A stretch of DNA of 64,000 nt from Ianthella basta. Its lineage: Eukaryota > Porifera > Demospongiae > Verongiida > Ianthellidae. The DNA is taken from contig OZ025872.1 of the NCBI GenBank assembly GCA_964019415.1, positions 7,581,322 to 7,645,321 on the forward strand. The letters are read 5' to 3'. Of this stretch, positions 32,175 to 43,180 are shown piece by piece (the stretch's first letter is position 1; every line of letters begins with the position of its first letter). Under the pieces are notes generated by a model, which had not been told where the DNA came from, did not search any database, and saw only the letters and a program-made list of their open reading frames with translations. Both the position numbers and the translations under genes were made by a program.

Positions 32175-32507
32175 CTGATCTTTCATAATAGCCTTCAAAG
32201 GAGCGACAGCAAGGACTATCAATGTCCCTTCTACCAGCACTGTTGGTGAGCACGCATAGCACAGGCTCTTGCCGAAGCCGGTTGGCAAAACAGTGAAAAC
32301 ATCCCTCCCAGAAACGATGACAGACATGACCTGAAGTTGCTCTGGCTTCATGGTAGAATAACCAAGGCGCTGGATGGCTTCTGTCGTGCGTATAACACTC
32401 TCTGGTCCATGCTCTGGTCTGCTGCCATTTGTGGACATGCGAGCAATAAATATTTCACACTTTTCCTGCAATCTGCAGAAAGCTGTAGTGTACTGGCACA
32501 TATGCAA
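32175..32507 (-). CDS. Exon of a RecQ-like DNA helicase (partial)
   Basis: The minus-strand frame contains KPEQLQVMSVIVSGRDVF, the Walker A motif TVLPTGFGKSLCYA, and APLKAIMKDQ, the motif Ia region of RecQ-family helicases. It ends at CAG/GTAAGT (32175/32174). Motifs II-VI are not found downstream within 2 kb, where the plus strand quickly reaches LINE sequence. The exon has no stop, but the DEAH part is missing, so the gene is either truncated or broken by transposons. A second unknown frame (32899-32558) lies just upstream on the same strand. RecQ helicases unwind DNA 3' to 5' in repair. Confidence 0.65.
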
Positions 32508-32907
32508 TGAGCTGAGAGTTTATTTCTTTTACTGAATCAGGCAAGCACAGCACAGCCTTAACCCAGAAGCACCTTCATCCAGTGGAGTGCATTGACTCGT
32601 GGCAAGCCAACGTGTGTGCGAGCACTCTCCTGCTTACTGTATACGTGTCTGGGTGGAAATGTCCCATGTTTGACTAATGGTCGAAAGGTGGCACTAGGGC
32701 AGTGTTTCTCGAAACACTTCCTCAAGGTTCTGCCTCCACAGAGGCCATGTGTCTTTATTTCGCTGTCTTCATGCAGTAGGCACTCAGAATCATCTGGAAA
32801 CCCTCTCCAAAGCGCTTTTGGCGCTTGCACACAGTTCCTGGCAATGGGTGCCAAAGAAGAGCATGTGTGGCGGCCCATTCTTCCTGCTAGTCGCTTCAAG
32901 GGGGTCT

Positions 32908-33340
32908 TTGGGGTGCGAAAGCTGACATCACGAAGCGAACCCTATATTTTGGATTGACTAGTGTGTGACGTTTGCGTGACACCACAATAAATTGACTAGC
33001 GTGTGACGTTTGCATGACACCACAATAAAATGTCACCGTTCCATGACGTCACACTAAATTCTCAGCCTTCTAATTGAACAGCAGAGTCTTTAATTACTAA
33101 TCCCTGCTGAGTGCACAGCCTCATTGACCACTTGCACTAGCCTACGAAGTTTCGTGAGCATTAGCTGGAATTTCATGTTAAGTTATTGTAACACCCACTA
33201 TCAGTATAAATGTTGTATGGCAATGATATTGGGCTATGGCATTTCATATCTGCAATTTTGTGCTACCTTGCACGTAAACAAAGGCCTAATTAAAAATTCT
33301 GTCATATTTAAAATTGTTAAATTTCCTTAAGTTTATGTTA
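32908..33340. other. No gene recognised; short tandem repeat
   Basis: Two to three copies of a unit near GACTAGTGTGTGACGTTTGC, with TGACACCACAATAAA, lie at about 32957-33055. The remainder is AT-rich and unassigned. Confidence 0.5.
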
Positions 33341-33520
33341 CAGTAACTCAACACCATGATGAACTACATTTCTGTGATGTTCGCTCTGCATTCCTAAGTT
33401 CCTTGTAGCTATAAGAGACTAGCTAGCTAGACATTTGGGTCCATGTAGCTGTACAAGGAAATTAGGAATGCAGAGCAAACTTCATGGAAATGTTGTTCAT
33501 CATGGTGTTGAGTTACTGTT
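33338..33520. mobile_element. Long-arm palindromic element (MITE)
   Basis: Arms of about 75-80 bp start ACAGTAACTCAACACCATGA and end TCATGGTGTTGAGTTACTGT. They continue through GAACTACATTTC, TTCGCTCTGCATTCCTAA and CCTTGTAGCT. The centre holds GCTAGCTAG repeats. No target duplication is clear. Confidence 0.8.
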
Positions 33521-33639
33521 GCTTGTTTCTATGCTTTTTCTGCTGGCTATTCCTAGTGTATACTGTAAAATGATAGAGTGCTTCCTGTAAGGGGTCTAGT
33601 GCGTCCTGTAGAGAGGTCCAGTGCATGCTTCCTATAATT

Positions 33640-34081
33640 ATGCGTAATGTACATTTTTGTAGATCCAATATGGCGGACGGTTGCTTCATCATGGGATTTT
33701 GCCGCACGCTCCTCGGTAGCAGTTTATTCATGCACAGCACCCCTTTAGATCGAGTCAAAGCACATCCTGTAACGACTGAGAATGTTTGGTCCTGATCGTG
33801 GACGCTTGCGGGAGGAGGTCGTGAACAACTGTTTGGGCTTCTCTTGGTTGCATAGGAGTGTACCTGGAAAACCGTATATTTTCTCCGTAGATCTAAGATG
33901 GCGGACAGTTGGAGTTTTTGCCGCGCACTTCTCGGCAGCAGCTTCTTCGCTCATGTCGCCCCCCTTAGATTGAGACCTGGTGTGTCGTCTGTAATCTGGG
34001 AAAGCTTAGTCTCAATTGGTGGCCACTCACAGGAGGAGTTTGCGGACAACCGTTTTGCACTTCTCTTTATATATATAGGAT
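33640..34081 (-). mobile_element. Helitron-type fragment made of two YY1-like units
   Basis: Two tandem units of about 200-240 bp each begin TAGATCCAATATGGCGGACG or TAGATCTAAGATGGCGGACA and end near TTTATATATATAGGA. The pair aligns with the two units of the Helitron at 40785-41839. On the minus strand the end reads TCCTATATATATAAAGAG, a plausible Helitron 5' terminus. The 3' hairpin of this copy was not found. Confidence 0.6.
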
Positions 34082-34329
34082 CTTAAACCAAGCCTGTTGC
34101 AGCCACCAGCTAGTTGCCCAACTTTCTATCATGTGGAAAGCAAGATTCGGACACATGTAGCTATTATTATGTATGTGCCAATATATAACTCCGATGTTAA
34201 TGCTCATGAGTATCAAAAACTCTATTTTGTGTTCAGACTCATGTTGTTAAGTGCTACTTTGGACCACATTGTGCCCTAGTGCCTGTGTGGCATGATGCAC
34301 TCTAATATCATTGATTGATTGATTGATGA

Positions 34330-34672
34330 CTAGCTGCAATGCCTGCCTTCGGCAAGCTCTATAGGAGGGTCCAATGCATACTGTAAAGTGGTGGAGTGGT
34401 TCCTGTAGGGGGTCTAGTGCATCCTGTTATTTGTAGATCCAAGATGGCGGACGGTCGGTTCATCATGGGTTTTCACTGCGCACTCCTCGGCAGCAGCTTA
34501 TTTGAGCATGACACCCCCTTTAGATTGAGTGTCAGCACATTGTTTGATGGCTGATAAGGTTTGGTCCTGATTTGTAGACCTCGTGGGAGGAGTTCGCGAA
34601 CAGCCGTTTGGGCTCCTCTTTTACATTAGCAGCATAGGAGCGTGCCTGGAAAACGCTCAATATGATATATAT
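34330..34672 (-). mobile_element. Short Helitron-like element with one YY1-like unit
   Basis: On the minus strand the 3' end has a hairpin (GCTTGCC-GAA-GGCAGGC, one mismatch), then CTAG (34330-34333) next to host T. The body contains one TAGATCCAAGATGGCGGACG unit. The 5' end falls in a TATATA run near 34672 and is not exact. Confidence 0.6.
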
Positions 34673-34959
34673 ATATAATATGCAAACACAGACAGACATA
34701 GCAAAATGTCATAGTTAATATAATTGCTAGTAGTTAGTAATAGTTAGCCCATCACTTGAGCTGTGGCATGCATGAGTGTGAAGTCAAATGGAGCAATCAG
34801 GTGATGCAGTGATCTTGATCCTCTGATAGCACGGACGGATGATCTAAGAAGGACAAATGAAATCTTGCAGCAAATCAGAAACAACATCTTGGAGAAGTAG
34901 ATCTTCTTCTTCTCAGCCAGGATTGTTTGTTATGCTATTGTGTAATACTATTATGTGTA

Positions 34960-35322
34960 ATACTATTGCGTGTAATACTATTGTGTGTAATACTTTTGTG
35001 TGTTATAATATTGTGTATTATACTATTGTGTATAATACTATTGTGTGTAACAACTGATGGAGGACATGTACATTGGTGGCAGAACACTCTTCACTAATTG
35101 CACTTCTTGGAGTGAATGTATTTGTAGTGCGTGTGTTGTTAAGCAATGAGGAGGCACTGTTGGTGTGGATCATTGAGTTAATTCCTGTGTGCTTGTACTG
35201 ACTGAAAGGTAAGCGTTGTATTATGTAATGGTGTCAAGGACTTGTGCTGAGTGTGATTTGTAATACCAAGACACATTGGAATATGCAGTGTGCAGTACAG
35301 TACTGTTCTATAGCGGTGTGAT
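34960..35322. repeat. About 360-bp duplicated segment, copy 1
   Basis: Almost identical to 37515-37878 in the same orientation. It starts in TGTGTGTAATACTTTTGTGT repeats and runs through CAACTGATGGAGGACATGTA and CTGACTGAAAGGTAAG to CTGTTCTATAGCGG. The two copies flank GLEBS-gene exons. Confidence 0.9.
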
Positions 35323-35423
35323 GTGTACAAACATATGTACTGTATGTTTGTAGTATATTGACAAATTACTGCACTTTGCATGCTGTTGGTGTGAGTAATT
35401 TCACTTTTCACTTGTATTTACAG

Positions 35424-38198
35424 ATGTGCAGAATCTTGTGGGAACGCCAATAAAGTACCAGGTAAGTCATGTGCGATGTTTGCATTGTACTTAGCTGTTA
35501 ATATGTCTTGTGTACTGTATTGGTGTGTGGGTGTGTGTATGTGTGTGTATGCGTGTGTGTGGGTGTGCATGTGCATGCGTGCATGTGTGTAGATAGATTC
35601 TGTTACACTGATCAACTTGTATGTTATGGTGACCTGCCCTCTCTCTCTCTCTTTCTGTCTCTCTCTCTCACCTACACCCACACAATTGGGCAGCCGTTAG
35701 AAATAAGAAACCCAGATGCAATAAAAAGCAACACAATCAATGACCAATGCAGAATCCAGTGCGTGTCAGCTATGAAGGAATATGAGGCAAAGAGCTTGGA
35801 GGTGAGGCTGTATGTTGGTATTTTTAGAAGGGTTCAGATTGAATCTTGGAAACATTATAGTAGCACCCTATATATGGTTGGTATTGTTCTTCAATGAATT
35901 TAATGAAAGCAACTGTCTAGTGTGCTAGCCCCTCCCAGCAGCCCTGTGAGTTTACCCCTCTTAGCATACTGGACTGCATAAGATGTAACACTCCATCACT
36001 AGAGTGGTTCTTCTTGCTTGTGTGTAGGAATTGCGTTTTGAGGACTACCAGCAGGGTCGGAAGGGGAAGCAGCAGGGCGGAACACCTGTTGTCCTGCAGC
36101 TGGGCACTGGCCTCAACACATCAGTAGGAGGTGAGTGCTGCTTTTGCTATATTTGTTCATGCCGCCATACACAGTGCAGCAGTCTTGCTGTGAGCTTCAG
36201 TATGCAGATTGGTGCGAACATGTGTGTGCTTGTGTACTTGGGGGGGGGGGGGGGGGGGGTTACTTGTGCATGTATGTATTACTACAAACCACCACCTCCA
36301 CCACCTCCACCAGCAGCACTGCTGCCACCACCATGCACCACCATACAGCCGTAAGTGACTATTGCTGTATCCAGTATGTGCAGCAGAACATGCAGGGGAC
36401 CACCACCAGTAATGTAGAGTAGCTCCACTCATTGTTGGAAGGCAACCACCACCACCACCGGCCACCACCACTATCACCACCAGCCACGTCACTACCACCA
36501 CACAGTACAAGTTACAAAATGTGTCTCCAGTATATGTGCCAGTGCTACAAGGACAACACCCACCAGTGCAGCTACCACCACCACCACCACCACCAGCACC
36601 ACCATGCACCACCATACAGTCCAAGTTACAATGCTGTAGCCAGTATATGTGACAGAACATACTAGAAAAAACACCACCAGTACAAGTTACACAGGGTAAC
36701 CAGCACATCATGCGGCAAGCAAATGTAACTTGTTGTACTGGTGGGTGTTGTCCTTGTAGCTCTGGCACATATGCTGGAGCTGCATTGTTGGAAGGCAACC
36801 ACCACCACCACCACCACCATCACCACCACTGGCCACCACCACTACCACCACCACCACCACCACCTCTGCCCCACAGTCCAAGTTACAATCTGGATCTGTG
36901 TAGACAGTATATGCGGCAGAACATACTAGGAAAACACCACCAGTACAAGTTACACAGGGTAGCACAAACCAGTGCATGTAGCGTAGTTCCACTTATTGTT
37001 GGAAGGCAACCACCACTGCCACCATTTACCACTGCTTTTGCCACCTTGTATACCAGCGAATTCATATTAGTGTGAATGCTGCGAATATGGAACAAAATTG
37101 CTCCATATACGAATGAAAGCGTTTTAATGTAAATGAGGCCTAATGTAAATATGTAAGTGGCATGGCTTTGCACCAGGGTAATAAGTTAAAATTAGCTATG
37201 TATGTTGCTTTGGAGCTGTGTTTGTCTGGTACATGCAGGTGGTGGACTTGGTGATGGGCTTGGCAGTGGATTGGTTGGTGGTCCAGGTGGAGGGGGCTTT
37301 GCTCCAACCACGACTTCATCCGGCTTATTTGGTCAACAGCAGTCCGGGTCAGTGTTTGATACCCCTGGCAGCCTCGGAGCAGGGTCGGGTGCACTGGGAA
37401 GAGGTGGAAGAGGAGCCATGTTTTTGTCTAGTGAGTGCTGTTACGTAGTAGTTCTTAGATGATTAATGCTGTTACAGTACGTGTAATTGTATTGTACTGT
37501 GTGTTATACTATTGTGTGCAATACTGTTGTGTGTAATACTTTTGTGTGTAATACTTTTGTGTGTTATAATATTGTGTATTATACTATTGTGTATAATACT
37601 ATTGTGTGTAACAACTGATGGAGGACATGTACATTGGTGGCAGAACACTTTTCACTAATTGCACTTCTTGGAGTGAATGTATTTGTAGTGTGTGTGTTGT
37701 TAAGCAATGAGGAGGCACTGTTGGTGTGGATCATTGAGTTAATTCCTGTGTGCTTATACTGACTGAAAGGTAAGTGTTGTATTATGTAATGGTGTCAAGG
37801 ACTTGTGCTGAGTGTGATTTGTAATACCAAGACACATTGGAATATGCAGTGTGCAGTACAGTACCGTTCTATAGCGGCAGCCACATGTTGCGACAGATTT
37901 TCTATAATAGGAAACAGTGCTAGGTATCAGTCCATTTTGTATCAGATTTAATAGAAACTGGGCCTGAATATAAGCTGGGCTCGAATAGTGCCTAGGTCAT
38001 AAAACCTCTGGAAATAAATAGAGGCCAGGATAAATACAGTAGTTCCTTTCAGCGGCTAATTATGAGTTTAATGGTTAGAGAGAACTGTTTTGTTTATCTT
38101 TGCAGGTCCAGATCATGAGGTACAGCCTTCATCTCCATCTTCTTCAACTATTATTGTCCGACCAGAAGGGGCTGTTGATTCCATAGAAGAGCCCATAG
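35424..38198 (+). CDS. GLEBS motif and Gly/FG-rich protein, internal exons (Nup98-like)
   Basis: Five exons chain in phase: 35424-35461, 35694-35801, 36028-36130, 37239-37430 and 38106-38198. The first three encode NLVGTPIKYQ, then CVSAMKEYEAKSLEELRFED, then YQQGRKG. This is the GLEBS motif by which Nup98 binds RAE1/Gle2 at the nuclear pore, including the conserved run before and after KSLEELR. Exon 4 is glycine-rich with one GLFGQQ, as in Nup98 FG regions, but otherwise poor in FG repeats. Exon 5 is acidic and Ser-rich. No Nup98 autoproteolytic domain follows. The 5' exons were not found. The last donor is phase 1 and agrees with the acceptor at 44191, suggesting the gene continues there. 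Confidence 0.8.
36285..37030. repeat. CCA-rich repeat with CCAAGTTACA motifs, in GLEBS-gene intron
   Basis: Runs of CCA/CAC alternate with conserved pieces such as AGTCCAAGTTACAAT and ACACCACCAGTACAAGTTAC. It starts after a G run at 36240-36259. Open frames on both strands (poly His/Thr or Gly/Val) reflect the triplet repeat. Confidence 0.85.
37515..37878. repeat. About 360-bp duplicated segment, copy 2
   Basis: Partner of 34960-35322, differing at only a few positions over the shared length, hence a recent duplication. It lies in the intron between GLEBS-gene exons 4 and 5. Confidence 0.9.
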
Positions 38199-38317
38199 GT
38201 GAGCACTGTAGTGAATTAGTTGTTAGTTAATGTGCCATGTCACAAGGAGCTTTCCTTTCTGGTAATTGCTGAGCTGTTAAGCATGGCAAGTAATTGTGAT
38301 GCCCAGTCGTTTCGCCA

Positions 38318-38865
38318 GAGCTACAAGGACAACACACACCAGTGCAACCACTGCCACCACCTCCACCACCACCACCTCCACCACCAGCACCGCCGCCACT
38401 ACCATGCACCACCATACAGTCCAAGTGACTATTGGTGTAGCTAGTATATGCGGCATAACATACTAGGAAAAACACCACCAGTACAAGTTACGCAGGGTAA
38501 CCACCACCAGTGCATGTAAAGTAGCTCCACTCATTGCTGGAAGGCAACCACCACCACCACCACCACCACCACTGTGTGGTGCAGTGGTGGTGGCTGGTGG
38601 TGGTAGTAGTGGTGGCCGGTGGTGGTGGTGGCTGCCTTCCAGCAATGAGTGGAGCTACTCTACATTACTGGTGGTGGTCCCCTGCATAACCCGTGCTGGT
38701 GGTGTTTTTCCTAGTACGTTCTGCTGCACATACTGGCTACAGCGATAGCCACTTATGACTGTATGGTGGTGCATGGTAGTGGCGGCGGTGCTGGTGGTGG
38801 AGGTAATGGTGGTAGTTGTACTGGTGGGTGTTGTCCTTGTAGCAATGGCACATATGCTAGAGCCG
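38318..38865. repeat. CCA-rich repeat forming an inverted pair
   Basis: CCACCACC tracts at 38318-38575 are followed by TGGTGGTGG tracts at 38576-38840, with shared GCAATGAGTGGAGCTACT and ACTAGGAAAAACACCACCAG pieces in opposite orientation. The same sequence family is present at 36285-37030. Confidence 0.85.
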
Positions 38866-39119
38866 GATTTTGATCTGCTTGGATGGTTGACCTGGTTTGC
38901 TGTTATCGATGCATGTGCAGCTGTAGACTGCTCCAGGGAGTTGATGCAACAGACTCTTCTAAGCGGCAGGCAATTCGAGCAATTCTTGTTTGATTTCTTG
39001 TAGGAGCATTTCTGACAGTGTCCACTGGTGTTACATTGGCAGCAATTTGTCGGCAAACTGCTGTTGCTCCTGTAGAGAACGAGAAGTATTCCACTTATTC
39101 AATTGCCAGATCCGCCATA

Positions 39120-39770
39120 ATAATAATAGTGGACTAATAAGAGTTACTTAATTGGTTAATCTATAGCTGATTGCCTTCTTTCCGTATTTCTTATGAACTT
39201 GATTGACATGCAGATGGTCTCTTGCTGCCCCTCTTGTATGATAGCGGTGTACATCGGATACATTTGTTAAGAGATTCCTTAGGTACGACGGGGGACACAC
39301 TCCTGACTTAGATCGTAATAGTTCCTGGCTTAAAGATAATAGTTTCTGCCATCGTCTATCTGAGAGGATGTCCATTGAAGGGTAGTTAGAGCCTCTGTTG
39401 CAGATGAAGATGTTGGGACTTTCAGGATGATGTGACTGCGTAGTTTTGAAGTCGTTGAAGGTGGGTGGAGTTGGTCAAGCAACAGACAGGGCTGCAGTAA
39501 TCAAAACTATTTGCAATGTTGGAAAGATAGAAAACTTTCACAGCGCTTTCACGTAGGTACCAGGAGAGTCTCCTCATTAGTTGAATATTACAAGAGACAG
39601 ATTTAACTATACTGTCTATGTGAGGTTGCCAGTGCAGATGGTGATCAATGGTGACCCCCAAAAGCTTAAAAGTCTCCACTTGTTCAATAATAGAACCATT
39701 GAAATTGATAGTAAGACACTAAAGATGGTGAGTCTCTTCCACAGGCTGCTGGTTGTGATTACACATCACT
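39120..39770 (-). mobile_element. LINE reverse transcriptase C-terminal fragment
   Basis: The minus strand encodes FKLLGVTIDHHLHWQPHIDS, SVSCNIQLMRRLSWYLRE and DYCSPV, the thumb region of CR1/Jockey-type reverse transcriptases. The next frame has CPPSYLRNLL and YHTRGAA, the usual C-terminal end of that group. Frames are broken. It lies in the 6-kb intron before exon 44191. Confidence 0.75.
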
Positions 39771-39829
39771 AGAAGGAAGAAACTACACCAGTTTCATCAG
39801 CAGTTGAACATGGACACTCACGCATCCTA

Positions 39830-40260
39830 TTTACCATGAAAAAGGAGAGTGGATGAAACATTGGTCTTCATTGGTGTCCTGTAACCAGGAATGAAGGAAT
39901 ACTACTGACATCTGTCTATCAGAAACCAACACACAGAGAGGTACATTCTTTTCAACTCCCATCACCACAACAAGACCATCTCTGGTATGTTAAGAGTCAG
40001 ATGCTGTGGGCTCTATTGTGCACTGCATCTGTGACCCTTCTACAAGCTGTAGGAGTACACCACCTGGAGGTTGTCTTGGGCTAATGGGTTCCCACAGATC
40101 TGGCGGAGAAGACACTCCAGGACACTGCACCATGGATGCGTCTTTGCACTGAAAACCATCGCTGAGAAAGCCTTGATGGGGACTGAAACTGTTGTATGGC
40201 TTGCTAGGCATGAGCTGAACGTTTGACACTGTTTACAGGGACAAGCTTGTAAATGTGCTC
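39830..40260 (+). mobile_element. Penelope-like reverse transcriptase remnant
   Basis: One frame has TSVYQKPTHRE and another has RYILFNSHHHNKT. The VYxKPTH and NSHH signature is characteristic of Penelope-like reverse transcriptases. Frameshifts and stops show it is dead. Confidence 0.55.
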
Positions 40261-40784
40261 TAAGAAGCACTGGGTAGTGAGAAGACTAAAGCAATCATGC
40301 TACTGTTTGGTAAAACACAAGCCAATATCAATAGAACACTCAGTGACACTATCAACACTGGTGCCTTTCAAGAGGGAGACTCAGTCCCACACTATTTACA
40401 GCCTACGTATTTGGAAGCAACTCTGTAATAGGTCATTCTTTTACTGTCTTTCTCTGTGGAAGAGCTGCTGTGTCCTCTTAAACATTCTCTGGTATTGGAT
40501 GACAAAGCATCACAGCCAGACTCATCAAGTGACTTCTACATTTATTCCTGTATATACACATTCACTCACTTCACTGTTGTCGGATTTCTCCTTGTTTATG
40601 TGTCATATCACCTCCATCATTGGCTGAGCTCTGCCACAGAACATATAATGACATCTGTGTCCAATATAGTCTATTTATTCCAAGTGGTAATGCTTGGAAT
40701 AGATTGCCTTATGGTATGTATACAGTGCAAAATGCAAAATACAAGGGTGAAACCACAAAATATATGTACTGTAATATAGTATTA

Positions 40785-41839
40785 CTAGTGGACAGACCCG
40801 CCCTTTGGGCGGGTCTCTCCGCGTGCTCGACGTATGTCAGATGGTCGGACACAGGCTGGTAATGCCATTGCTACTCAGGCCCCAGCTAGTAATGCACTGG
40901 TTGGTCATGCATGTTCTGGCAAAGGATAGTCCAGGCTGGCCTGGTGATGTCAGTGTGACTAACCTACCATGTGTGCATGCAATTTACATGGAAGATCACC
41001 ATAGACAAACAAAGGATAGGTGTAAGAAGCTGATGGTTTCTGTGTGTATATACATACGTATGCAGACTTTCTGCAATAGAAAGCTATATAATGTACAAAG
41101 GAATGCTATAATTATATGTACAAAGGAAAGCTCTATGTGTACAAAGACATCAAAAGATGTAACTGTGTAGCTACATGCTGATGTTTATAGCTATAGTTCT
41201 TCTCTATAAACAACATTCCTGGTGCATAAATAAAAAGGTTGTTAGGACACCCAGCTCTAGAGCAACCCACATAGAATTGACCATGCATGAGCAAAGCAGG
41301 GTGGTTCAAGGTATAGCCCAGCGACTATCAAACTTTGGCCTTGGGCTTTGTTGATTGACATGGCGAAACAACGCGAACGCCTAGGATACAGCATACTTTC
41401 TTCCAAGATCCAAGATGGCCGACGGTCGGTTCATCCTGGGTTTTCGCCGCGCGCTCCTTGGCAGCAGCTTATTTCAGCACATCTACCACCTTATGTTGAG
41501 ACGGGGTACAGAGTGCGACGAATGGGAATGTTTGGGCGCTATTCATCGACGCTCGCGGGAGGAGTTCGCGGACAACGTTTTTGGCACTTCTTTTGTATTG
41601 GCAGCATAGGAGCGTGCCCGGAAAACCGTATATTTTCACCGTAGATCCAAGATGGCGGACGGTCAATTTGAGGTTTTTCGCTGCGCGCTCCTCGGCAAGA
41701 GCTTCTTCGCGCAAGTTGCCCCCCTTAGATCGAGATTGGGTATAGCGTCCATAATCTGGGAAAGTTTGGTCTCAATTGATGGCCGCTCGCGGGAGAACTT
41801 TGTGGACAACCGTTTTGCCCTTCTCTTTATATATATAGA
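40785..41839 (-). mobile_element. Non-autonomous Helitron, both ends visible
   Basis: On the minus strand the element starts TCTATATATATAAAGAG at 41839, preceded by host A, and ends with hairpin AGACCCGCC-CAAAG-GGCGGGTCT (40794-40816), five bases and CTAG (40788-40785), followed by host T. Insertion between A and T, 5' TC, and a 3' hairpin near CTRR are the Helitron rules. It has no Rep/helicase gene. Near its 5' end lie two diverged units (41403-41640 and 41643-41835), each headed by a CCAAGATGGC motif. Confidence 0.85.
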
Positions 41840-42164
41840 TGTAATATATGTAACTCTGCAACAAATAGGGAATTAGAGGTGGCCTCCCATAAATGTGTGC
41901 ACACATGCATGTAAATTGTGTATGCCAAGTTTGATCCTTCTCAGCTACTCAGGGCACAACTAGATAGAGTTCCCTGAAGCTAATTGACCGCGAAAGGTGA
42001 TAGCTTTTCACTTTCAATTAGAGTGTCTCAATAGAAGAAGTGACGTTCAATTTATTATGCACAATAAATGCAGACAAATCAATTATAGGAGCAACTATCT
42101 AAGGGGATGCCATTGAATTGAGGGTGCATGGGAAGAAATTCAATGGCATGCCCTTAGGCAAGTT

Positions 42165-42575
42165 ACATTTGCTAGCTGCAGCGTGCACTCCAATGGCGGC
42201 GGTGCAGATTCTGACTGGCTGTAACTTGTGCTGGTGGTCTTTTTCTTCAGCCATTGAGTGCATTTACCTTCTGGCACATTGTGGTGCGAATGGTGCGTGT
42301 ACTGGCCCGGGGCCACTGTAACTTGCACAGGTGGTCTTTTTCTATGACCAACTATCGCAGATACTCTACTGGCACATGTGGTGGTGGCTACTGTAACTTG
42401 CACTGGTGATCTTTTCTGTGACCAACTGGCGCAGATACTCTACTAGCACACGTGGTGGTGGCTACTGTAACTTGCACTGGTGGTCTTTTTCTGTGACCAA
42501 CTGGTGCAGATACTCTACTGGCACAGGTGGTGGTGGTCGTAATATTGTAACTTGCACTGTGTGGTGGTGGTAATA
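42165..42575. repeat. GTAACTTGCACTGGTGG minisatellite, locus 2
   Basis: Five or so units of about 62 bp combine GTAACTTGCACTGGTGG, TCTTTTTCTGTGACCAACTG and GCAGATACTCTACTGGCACA, as at 25185-25415. The first unit shares TGCAGCGTGCACTCCAATGG with the start of locus 1, so whole segments were copied. Confidence 0.88.
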
Positions 42576-42822
42576 GTAGGTGGTAGCAGCGCCTGATGTG
42601 GTTGTCTGTTTTCTTGCAGCTGTAGCACATAATATACTACTCATTGCAACTTCCACTGTGGTGGTGGTGATGATGGTTGTATTTATCTATTGGTGGTATA
42701 GTAGCTGGATATTGTGGCTGGATAGTTGTGAGCAAGTGCACATGTGGGTGCTGCTCTGCTCCAGCATAGTGGCAAATGCCTACAAATTGGTGTCAAAATG
42801 TGATTGTTCAAAACATTGCCTC

Positions 42823-43180
42823 CATTTTGTGACTAATTAAGCAATCCTGCTAATGACATGAGCAAATGGGCCATCTAACCATGCCCACTTAGTATCACAA
42901 CTTAGTGGGGCCGGATTGGTGGGATAAGCAATGAACCTCACTTTTCTTGGCCATTTTGCGACTAATTAAGAAATCTTGCTAATGACATGAACAGTTGGAT
43001 TATCTGGCTAGGTCCACCAAGTGTCATGACTGAGTGGGCCTGGCTGGTTGAATAAATCATACACCTCACATATATCGGCCATTTTGAGACTAATTAAGAA
43101 ATCCTGCTAATAACATAGGAAGGTGGACCACTTGGACATGTCCACCAAGTTTCACATCTCAATGAGCCCAGTTGCATTAA
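42823..43180. repeat. Three tandem copies of a 120-bp unit
   Basis: Each copy starts near CATTTTGNGACTAATTAAG and continues with AATCNTGCTAATNACAT, CCACCAAGT and a T-rich end. Divergence is about 15-25 percent by eye. No coding sense was found. Confidence 0.85.

Noticed and set aside
36157-36798. 213-codon Gly/Val/Cys-rich minus-strand frame
   Set aside because: Triplet-repeat artefact of CCA-rich DNA lying in an intron of the GLEBS gene.
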